Assembly: GCA_947483555.1 (NCBI GenBank)
Contig: CANKMW010000002.1
Location: 1-64,000 of the forward strand
Reading direction: 5' to 3'
DNA from: Myxococcales bacterium
GTDB lineage: Bacteria > Myxococcota_A > Polyangia > Haliangiales > Haliangiaceae
DNA length: 64,000 nt
In this document: piece by piece, positions 1 to 6,550 of the stretch
Layout: every line of letters starts with the position of its first letter
How positions within the stretch are numbered: position 1 is the first letter of the stretch
Position numbers and translations under genes: made by a program
The notes under the pieces: generated by a model
Told to the model about the DNA's origin: nothing
Seen by the model: the letters and a program-made list of their open reading frames with translations, nothing else
Database searches by the model: none

Positions 1-46
1 CCTTGAGCGGATCCGTGGGAGCAGACATCGCGCGGCGCTTCATCAT
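1..46 (-). CDS. possible start of a gene leaving the window (partial)
   Basis: Two adjacent ATG codons on the minus strand open a frame beginning MMKRRAMSAPTDPLK that runs off the left edge. Most third positions are G or C, like the neighbouring genes. The only purine-rich stretch, GGAGG, lies 17 nt upstream, which is too far to be a good ribosome-binding site. Only 15 codons are visible, so function cannot be judged, and this may not be a gene. It follows the truncated cytochrome gene on the same strand. Confidence 0.25.
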   Translation of the reverse strand, partial: MMKRRAMSAPTDPLK

Positions 47-118
47 GCCGCGAGAACCCGACACCTCCGCCCGAAATTCCCGCCGTGTCGTCGAATCGGA
101 CGTCAGGATTCCGATCAC

Positions 119-544
119 TTACGCCGCGCAGATGAGGGGATCACTCAGGCCCTGCAGCGGCCAGCCCGAGAGGGCGTGATCGAACGACGACTCGCCGCCG
201 ACCGCGCGCCAGCCCATGAGATCGAAGCCGCGGCCGCGATGCTCCTGGTGACACAGCTTGCAGTCGCGGCCGGCGGCCTTGGCCGACGCGTGGAAGCCCT
301 TGCCGGCCGCGATGCGGGCCGCGAGGTCGCCGTGGTCGTGGCAGCCCAGGCACTTCGCGGCCGAGATCGAACGATCGGGCTCGTGGCAGGAGCCGCACGT
401 GCCCTGGTCGTCGAGCGCGGCGTGGCTCTTCGACAGCGCGCCCGGGGACGAGGTCAGGAAGTCGTCGGCGCGCACCGATCGGCCCCGCACCAGCGCGAGC
501 AGCACGGCCAGCGTGACGGTGAAGGCGCGAAGGGGACGGCGCAT
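119..544 (-). CDS. exported multihaem c-type cytochrome, truncated at the fourth haem motif
   Basis: The 141-residue product starts with a basic, hydrophobic signal peptide (MRRPLRAFTVTLAVLLALV) and carries three CXXCH haem-binding motifs, CGSCH, CLGCH and CKLCH, in the spacing of cytochrome c3/c7-like periplasmic carriers. The ATG at 544 is chosen because the signal peptide begins there. The end is odd. The run SGWPLQG...LICAA reaches a TAA exactly where members of such families usually read C-A-A-C-H, so a fourth haem site seems to be cut off. The sequence after the stop shows no cytochrome similarity. It lies 23 nt after the SH3/barrel gene and is probably co-transcribed with it. The likely role is periplasmic electron transfer; the partner is unknown. 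Confidence 0.7.
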   Translation of the reverse strand: MRRPLRAFTVTLAVLLALVRGRSVRADDFLTSSPGALSKSHAALDDQGTCGSCHEPDRSISAAKCLGCHDHGDLAARIAAGKGFHASAKAAGRDCKLCHQEHRGRGFDLMGWRAVGGESSFDHALSGWPLQGLSDPLICAA

Positions 545-567
545 GGCGCGAAGGGATGGTCGCAGGC

Positions 568-1689
568 TCAGAGCTCGGCCGCGACGCCGACCTGGACGAT
601 CTCGCTGCGATCGACTCGGTCCGCGGCCGTCACGTCCGGCTGGCGGACCGACGGGCCCCGCCACGAGGTCGTGGCCCGCGTGAACGACAGGGTGCCCAGC
701 GCCGACCAGCGCTGATCGAGGCGGTAGCGGACGGTGGCGCTGGTCCACAACGCGCCGGCGTCGCTGGTCTGGCCGTCCTCGAGGCCCGGGGTCTGCTGGC
801 GGTCACCGGCCACGAGCAGGTCGAACGCGAGGCTGACCACGACCCGCGACCGGGCCGGCGCGATGTCGGCGCGAACGCCCGCGGTGGCGCCGAACAAGCG
901 CTCGCGAGGCAAGCGACCCGCGTTGGCGATCTCCTCGGCCAGGAAGGCGCCGTAGTGCAGGCCGCCGCGCAGCGCGGCATCGAAGGCGCCGTGGTGCACG
1001 CCGAGCCGGGCGCCGGCCTCGGCCTCGAACACCGTGAACGGGATCTCCCCCGCTGGCAGCGTCGGTCCCATGTAGTCGAGGCCGGGCGACGAGTAGCTCA
1101 TCCGCACCCGACCGTCGATGGCGGCCAGCACCAGGCGTGACCGCGGCCGCGCGATCAGCTCCGCCTCCACGTCGGCGACGGCGGCATCGGCGCTCACCAG
1201 ATAGTTGGCGAGCCCGCCGCCGCCATTGGATGCGAAGCGCATGTCGAGTGACCGGTAGCCGATCCCGACCGTGGCGCGCACGGCGAGGCGAGCTGGCGGC
1301 GAACCGGGCGGCGCGCCGCCGGCGCGCGCGACGGCCTTGGCGGCCGGCGACACCGGGGCGACGCTCGACTCGCGAGCGGTCCACGCGGCGTCGGGCGCCG
1401 TCGGGTCGGCGGGCGTTGCGGACGTGGCAGCGGCCGGCGCGGCCAGCGTGGTGCGGGTCACCCAGCCGACCTTGGCCTTGCGCGCCTTGCCGACCCGGAC
1501 CCGGATCCAGCGCCCGTGCTCCTCCAGCACGGTGACCACGGCGCCGACCGGCACGGTCACCACCGCCGCCTGCCGCTCGCCGGGCTTGGCCCGCAGCGTC
1601 ACCGCCTCGGTCGTGCGCCGGGTGTCGGCGACGGCGACGCTGGCCAGCATCGCGATGGCCACGTGGAGGAAGACGACTCGCAACGTCAC
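568..1689 (-). CDS. exported SH3-domain protein with predicted outer-membrane beta-barrel C-terminus
   Basis: The GTG at 1689 is preceded by AAGGGA at 4 nt and gives a 373-residue protein with a signal peptide ending near SVAVA-DT. Residues about 25-80 look like a bacterial SH3 domain (TLRAKPGERQAAVV, GRWIRVRV, GWV). An Ala/Pro/Thr-rich linker follows. The last 230 residues are alternating polar/hydrophobic strands ending in VQVGVAAEL, typical of small outer-membrane barrels. It is the first gene of a two-gene unit with the cytochrome. The SH3 part may bind peptidoglycan and the barrel may sit in the outer membrane. The substrate is unknown, and the family assignment rests on pattern only. 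Confidence 0.7.
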   Translation of the reverse strand: MTLRVVFLHVAIAMLASVAVADTRRTTEAVTLRAKPGERQAAVVTVPVGAVVTVLEEHGRWIRVRVGKARKAKVGWVTRTTLAAPAAATSATPADPTAPDAAWTARESSVAPVSPAAKAVARAGGAPPGSPPARLAVRATVGIGYRSLDMRFASNGGGGLANYLVSADAAVADVEAELIARPRSRLVLAAIDGRVRMSYSSPGLDYMGPTLPAGEIPFTVFEAEAGARLGVHHGAFDAALRGGLHYGAFLAEEIANAGRLPRERLFGATAGVRADIAPARSRVVVSLAFDLLVAGDRQQTPGLEDGQTSDAGALWTSATVRYRLDQRWSALGTLSFTRATTSWRGPSVRQPDVTAADRVDRSEIVQVGVAAEL

Positions 1690-1862
1690 GACGTCCCTTG
1701 CATTCCGCGCACCATCCGCGCGGTGTGCCGGCGTGTGCACTTGCCGCGATGACTGTACTTTTCCGGCACGGCGCTGCGCAGGTCTCGTACACCGCCGCCC
1801 ACCGGCGACGTGGACTTGGCCGAACGCCGGCGTGGCACTGGGAATGCACTACCGGACCGTTC

Positions 1863-2336
1863 GTGCGCGGTGCCTTCCTGCTCGTCTTCACCGCCACGGC
1901 CTGTGGCGGCGTCCTTCGCGAGGAGGACTCCGATCAGGTCGGCCTGCTCGGCGAGATCACGCCGCCGGTGTGCACGGATCCAGTTGCCCCCGCCGATGAT
2001 GGTCACCATCGGCCGGGCGACGACTGCATGTCGTGTCACCGACAGGGTGGCGATGCCACGCCCTACGCGCTGGCCGGCACGCTCTACGCCGACGCCGGCG
2101 GCGCAGCTCCGGTGGCCGGCGCGACGCTGCATTTCATGGACACCGCCGGGCTCGATGCCATCGTCATCACCGCGGCCAACGGCAACTTCTGGTCGGTCGA
2201 TCCGATCACGTTCCCGCTGGTGGCGTTCACGGCCCGCTGCCCCGACGTCGTCCCCATGGTCACCGCGCTCGGCGAAGCCGATCTGGGCTGCAACCGGGCC
2301 GGCTGCCACACGTCGGGCTTCCGGATTCACCCCTGA
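1863..2336 (+). CDS. lipoprotein with c-type haem motif and carboxypeptidase-regulatory-like fold
   Basis: The predicted 157-residue product begins VRGAFLLVFTATAC, a plausible lipoprotein signal, although its lipobox is weak. It then shows DDCMSCH, one clear CXXCH haem motif. Near the C-terminus CNRAGCH is a variant with four residues between the cysteines. Between them lies a segment (GTLYADAGG...VAGATLHFMD) resembling the repeated beta-sandwich found in carboxypeptidase-regulatory-like domains. The GTG start has no visible ribosome-binding site, and the frame is open further upstream, so the start is uncertain. It ends 3 nt before the Fe-S flavoprotein gene, so the two are probably one operon and this may be an electron acceptor. 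Confidence 0.6.
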   Translation: MRGAFLLVFTATACGGVLREEDSDQVGLLGEITPPVCTDPVAPADDGHHRPGDDCMSCHRQGGDATPYALAGTLYADAGGAAPVAGATLHFMDTAGLDAIVITAANGNFWSVDPITFPLVAFTARCPDVVPMVTALGEADLGCNRAGCHTSGFRIHP

Positions 2337-2339
2337 ACC

Positions 2340-4067
2340 ATGCACCTCACCGTCCTCATCGTCATCGCCGGTGCCGCGCTCCTCCTGATGGTGCTCGGCG
2401 GCCTGTATGACGACCAGGTGGCCCGTGCTCGCCGCCGCGCGCCACGCCGCCGGGTCGAGCTTCCGCTGCTGCACTCGATCAACGACGATCGCTGCATCGG
2501 CTGCGAGGCCTGCGTGACCGTGTGCCCGACCAAGGTGCTCGATCTGGTCAACCACAAGGTCCGGGTCGCGCGCTTCCAGGACTGCGTGCAGTGCGAGCAG
2601 TGCGCCAACAGCTGCCCGACCACCGCGCTGGTCATGTACCGCGAGGGCACCCAGCCCTCGACGCTGACGGTCCCCGAGCTCGACGATCACTTCCAGACCG
2701 GCGTGGCCGGCCAGTACCTGATCGGCGAGATCGCGGGCAAGCCGCTGGTGAAGAACGGCGCCAACCTCGGCCGCGCCGTCGTCGAGCACATCGCGCGCGC
2801 CCTGGCCGCGACCGCGCGCCGCGATCCGGCGGTGCTCGACGTGCTGGTGGTCGGCTCGGGCCCGGCCGGCCTGTCGGCGGGCCTGACCTGCGTGAAGCTC
2901 GGCCTGTCGTGCACGGTGCTGGAGAAGGAGCACGTGATCTCGTCGACCGTGTCGCGCTACCCCAAGGGCAAGCACTTCATGGCCGAGCCGAGCACGGCGC
3001 CCAACCTCTCCTACCTGCCGGTGTTCGACGCCAGCAAGGAGGTGCTGGTCGCCGCCTGGAAGGCGGTGGTCGACGCTACCCGCATGCCGATCCGGCTCGG
3101 CGAGGCGGTGGAGAGCGTCAAGCGCGGCGACGACGGCATCTTCGCGGTCAAGACCACGGTCGCGAGCTACCGCGCCCGCACCGTGGTGCTGGCGACCGGC
3201 CTGCGCGGCAAGCCGCGCCTGCTGACCGTCGAGGGTGCCAACCTCGAGAAGGTCCAGGCTCGACTCGAAGACCCCGACGAGTTCGCCGGCCAGCACGTGC
3301 TGGTCGTCGGCGGCGGTGACTCGGCGGTCGAGAGCGCGATGTCGCTGGTCGCGGCCGGCGCCACCGTCACGCTGTCGTACCGCGGCGATTCGTTCAAGCG
3401 CACCAAGCCTGCCAACCAGACCCGGCTGGCCAAGCTGAACGAGGCCGGCAAGCTCACCGTGCTGCTCGAGTCCAACGTCACCCGCTTCGTGCCCGCCGAG
3501 GTGTCGATCAAGCTCAAGGACGGCAGCGTCACGACGATGCCCAACCAGCAGGCGTTCGTGCTGATCGGCGCCGACACCCCGGTGGCGTGGCTGGAGAACC
3601 TGGGCGTGCGCTTCGTCGAGCGCCCGCACCTCTACGCGCTCGGCTCGAGCGAGGACGCGGTCCGTCGCGTCGCGCCCGACGCCCGCCCGTGCCCGCGCGA
3701 TGTCGGCGGCGCGATCGCCCAGCTCGTGGGTCGGCCCGTGCACGGCCCGGGCCGCCTGCGCACCGTGGTCGGCGAGGTCGCGACCGGCGTCGGCGAGGCG
3801 ATCCACGGTGCCATCCACGAGGTCAGCGTGGTCATGAGGCTGCCGGTTCGCGACGCCACCGGCCAGCACCGGCGCATCGCCCCGCGACCCGGCACCCACC
3901 CCACCGGCGCCACGGCGATCACGGCGATCGGACGCCACCCCCCGCTGCCGCGGGCGATCACCGAGATCCGACGACCGCCGGCGGTGCGCCGCCCGTCGCC
4001 GTTGCCGCCACCGCCCGACGACTTCGAGGAGGTCACCTGGGTCGACTGGATCAAGGGAGCTGGCTAG
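2340..4067 (+). CDS. membrane-anchored ferredoxin-flavoprotein oxidoreductase
   Basis: 575 residues. One N-terminal membrane helix (about 3-22) is followed by two 4Fe-4S ferredoxin motifs, CIGCEACVTVCP and CVQCEQCANSCP (about 52-95). A thioredoxin-reductase-like FAD/NAD(P)H module follows, with the FAD dinucleotide motif VVGSGPAGLSAG near 170 and a second NAD(P) motif VVGGGDSAVES near 320. ATGLRGKP is the usual FAD contact region. The last 110 residues are Pro/Arg-rich and unrelated. It should move electrons between NAD(P)H and Fe-S centres at the inner membrane. It sits 3 nt after the haem lipoprotein and 1 nt before the Fe-S/haem-b protein, so the three are an operon. Confidence 0.85.
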   Translation: MHLTVLIVIAGAALLLMVLGGLYDDQVARARRRAPRRRVELPLLHSINDDRCIGCEACVTVCPTKVLDLVNHKVRVARFQDCVQCEQCANSCPTTALVMYREGTQPSTLTVPELDDHFQTGVAGQYLIGEIAGKPLVKNGANLGRAVVEHIARALAATARRDPAVLDVLVVGSGPAGLSAGLTCVKLGLSCTVLEKEHVISSTVSRYPKGKHFMAEPSTAPNLSYLPVFDASKEVLVAAWKAVVDATRMPIRLGEAVESVKRGDDGIFAVKTTVASYRARTVVLATGLRGKPRLLTVEGANLEKVQARLEDPDEFAGQHVLVVGGGDSAVESAMSLVAAGATVTLSYRGDSFKRTKPANQTRLAKLNEAGKLTVLLESNVTRFVPAEVSIKLKDGSVTTMPNQQAFVLIGADTPVAWLENLGVRFVERPHLYALGSSEDAVRRVAPDARPCPRDVGGAIAQLVGRPVHGPGRLRTVVGEVATGVGEAIHGAIHEVSVVMRLPVRDATGQHRRIAPRPGTHPTGATAITAIGRHPPLPRAITEIRRPPAVRRPSPLPPPPDDFEEVTWVDWIKGAG

Positions 4068-4068
4068 G

Positions 4069-6174
4069 GTGGCGGTCGCCGGCGGAGCCGCGCGGTCGCC
4101 GCAACTCGCGCCGCCGGCTGACGCCGACGCGGGCTTCGGCCTGGTTCGTGGGCTCACCCCGCTGCGCCCCCTCACCGACGAGATCCTGCGCCACCTGCTC
4201 GGCGCCGGCATGGTGACCGTCGTCGAGCTGCCGCGCGACACCGTGGTCCCCGCCGGCGGCGACGGCGTCTGTGTGGTGGCCGCCGGCCAGATCTCGCTCG
4301 GGCTGTTCGCGCGCGCCGTGCTCGAGGATCGCGCCGGCCACCGCCAGCGCGACGCCGCCCTCGGCGAGCGCGACGGCAACCTGATGCCGCCGCCGCCGAT
4401 GGCCCAGCTGGCCCGGCGCAACCTGGCCTTGTTCACGGCCGGCGAGCTGTTCGCGCCCCCGGCGGTCCCACCCGGCGGCGATGAGGCGGTGGTCGGGTTC
4501 GCCCTGACCCGGGCCACCGTCGTGACCATCAGCGGCGCCGCGATGGCGGCGATCGTCGAGCGCGCGCCGCCGGCGGAGCGGGCGATCGGCGCCGCGCTGT
4601 CCGCCACCGCGGCCCGCCTGCGCGCCGTCACCGGCGTCAAGCAGGAGATCCTCGACTTCTACCTCCGCCACGGGCTGTCGCTGGCCGGACCGTCGGTGCG
4701 GATCCGCCAGCTCGATCTCTGCATCGACTGCAAGCAGTGCGAGGACGCGTGCGAGGAGCGCCACGGCGCGCGCCGGCTCACCCTCGGTGGTTTCGAGCTC
4801 GGGCTGCTCGACTTCGTGTTCACGTGCCGGACCTGTACCGACGCGCGCTGCCTGTCGCCCTGCGAGCACGACGCCATCAAGCGCGACGCCGCGACCGGCG
4901 AGGTCAAGATCATCGAGGACAAGTGCATCGGCTGCAGCCTGTGCGCCCTGTCGTGCCCCTACGGCGCGATCGACATGATCAACGTCGCCGAGCCCGACGC
5001 ACCCAGCTTCAACCCGCGCCTCAAGGCGCGACTCGAGAAGACCAACCAGCTGGGGTTTGGCCCCGGCAAGGGCCGCGCCGCGCCGGCGCGGCGGATCGCC
5101 AACAAGTGCGACCACTGCGCGGGCCACGCCGACCAGGCCTGCGTCTCGGCCTGCCCGACCGGCTCGCTGATCGAGCTGTCGCCGATCGAGCTGTTCCGCG
5201 AGCGGCCGCCGGCCAGGCCGCCGCGCCGGCGGCTGGAGATCCTGCCGACCGCGCCGTTCGTCGATGGCATCAACGTGCGTGACTCGGGCGCCGCGCGGGT
5301 TCGCACCCGGCGCCTCAGCCTGCTCCTGTGGGCGCTCGGCCTGGGCGCGTTCGTGGCCTGCCTGGCCGAGGTCGTGCTGCGGCGCTACGCACCGACCCTG
5401 TCGGCCAGCTACCGGGCCTGGATCGCCGACGGCCTCGAGCCCGAGATCGCGGCGATGAACGTCAGCTACCTGGCCGGCTCGAAGCTGGCGCTGACCTGCG
5501 GCTACGTCGGCACGGCGCTCATGGTGCTGTCGGTGGCCTACCCGCTGCAGCGGCGGTTCGGCTGGTTCCACCGCACGGCGACCAACCAGTTCTGGCTCGA
5601 GGTCCACCTGATGACCGGCCTCGTCGGTCCGATGTTCATCGTGCTGCACTCGGCGCTGCGGCTGACCACGTGGGTGTCGATCCCGTTCTGGAGCATGGCC
5701 GCGGTGGTGCTGTCGGGGCTCCTCGGCCGTTACCTGTACACGCTGGTGCCGTCGTTCAGCAGCGGGCATGACCTGCAGATCCTCGAACAGCGGCGCGCCA
5801 TCGGCGACGCCGGCCGTGCGTACCCGGCCGCCGCGCAGCTGGCGAAGGCGACGCTGGATCACGAGAACGCGCGCACGTCGCGGTCGTGGCGCGTCAGCCT
5901 GCTGGCCTTGCTGGGCTGGGTCCTGCTCGACGATGTCCGCCGCGGGTGGGCGCACCGCCGGCTGCGGCGAGCGCTGCGCCGCATCGCGTCGCGGCCCGTG
6001 GCCCGGACGTTGGCCCGCGCGGTCGACCGGGTGGTGTTCTACGAACGCCGCAAGGTGCTGGCACCGCGCGGCAAGGCGTTGCTGCGGTCGTGGAAGCGCG
6101 TGCACATCCCGTTCTCGGTGGTGTTGCTGGTCACGATGGTCGCGCACATCGTGATCGCGCTCGGCGTCGCCTGA
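4069..6174 (+). CDS. Fe-S and haem-b membrane electron carrier with N-terminal cNMP-binding-like domain
   Basis: 701 residues from a GTG one base after the upstream stop, with AAGGGAG 9 nt before. Residues 20-190 look like a degenerate cyclic-nucleotide-binding domain. Residues about 215-370 carry four cysteine groups typical of DmsB/HybA-like ferredoxins (CIDCKQCEDAC, CRTCTDARCLSPC, CIGCSLCALSC, CDHC...CVSACP). The C-terminal third has about five membrane helices with two H-X13-H pairs (EVH...LHS and RVH...AHI), the pattern of di-haem b proteins such as ferric reductases and cytochrome b561. It most likely passes electrons from the flavoprotein through Fe-S clusters to membrane haems and then to periplasmic cytochromes. 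Confidence 0.85.
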   Translation: MAVAGGAARSPQLAPPADADAGFGLVRGLTPLRPLTDEILRHLLGAGMVTVVELPRDTVVPAGGDGVCVVAAGQISLGLFARAVLEDRAGHRQRDAALGERDGNLMPPPPMAQLARRNLALFTAGELFAPPAVPPGGDEAVVGFALTRATVVTISGAAMAAIVERAPPAERAIGAALSATAARLRAVTGVKQEILDFYLRHGLSLAGPSVRIRQLDLCIDCKQCEDACEERHGARRLTLGGFELGLLDFVFTCRTCTDARCLSPCEHDAIKRDAATGEVKIIEDKCIGCSLCALSCPYGAIDMINVAEPDAPSFNPRLKARLEKTNQLGFGPGKGRAAPARRIANKCDHCAGHADQACVSACPTGSLIELSPIELFRERPPARPPRRRLEILPTAPFVDGINVRDSGAARVRTRRLSLLLWALGLGAFVACLAEVVLRRYAPTLSASYRAWIADGLEPEIAAMNVSYLAGSKLALTCGYVGTALMVLSVAYPLQRRFGWFHRTATNQFWLEVHLMTGLVGPMFIVLHSALRLTTWVSIPFWSMAAVVLSGLLGRYLYTLVPSFSSGHDLQILEQRRAIGDAGRAYPAAAQLAKATLDHENARTSRSWRVSLLALLGWVLLDDVRRGWAHRRLRRALRRIASRPVARTLARAVDRVVFYERRKVLAPRGKALLRSWKRVHIPFSVVLLVTMVAHIVIALGVA

Positions 6175-6550
6175 TCGGTTCCCCGGCCGTGCACGGAGTC
6201 TTCGCCGCGAACGCCGGTCTGCGCGCCCGGGTGACCGCTCTGGTGGCCGGCGGCCCACGCCCTGACCCGCACGCCGCGCACGGTCGCGCAGGCAGTTCGA
6301 CCGCGAGTGCCGCTGCCGCTGCTCGTGCGCCGTCCCGACTTCCCGGGCCGAGATCTTCCGCCGCCCCGGCCGCCGCCCCGGCAGTCGGGCACCGCCGCGC
6401 TCACCGGCGTCGCGAGGCCGTCGCCGTCGCTGTTCGATCGCATCGGCGGCGAGCGCCTGCGCGCCGTGCTCGAGGATTTCTGACGCCGCCGCGGCCCGCA
6501 CGCACGTCACCGGCGACAGCGCCGCTGCCGCTGCGCCGCCGCTGAAGCGG
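6175..6550. other. intergenic region between convergent genes
   Basis: A 376-base stretch with no complete gene. The only coding-like signal is the short globin-like remnant at 6418-6483. No convincing hairpin followed by a T-run was found for terminating either flanking gene. Confidence 0.6.
6418..6483 (+). pseudogene. possible remnant of a truncated-haemoglobin N-terminus
   Basis: The frame ending at TGA 6481-6483 reads SPSLFDRIGGERLRAVLEDF and then stops. This matches the opening helix of group I/II truncated globins, where LFxRIGGExxLRAVVxDFY is typical, and the stop falls where the conserved Tyr would be. The upstream part of the frame is Pro/Arg-rich with no clear start codon, and no later globin segment is visible in any frame. 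It is therefore read as a decayed fragment; chance similarity over 20 residues cannot be excluded. Confidence 0.35.

Noticed and set aside
1686..4640. Long minus-strand open frame across the Fe-S flavoprotein gene
   Set aside because: The plus strand holds ferredoxin and dinucleotide-binding motifs in frame; the minus frame is low-complexity and motif-free.
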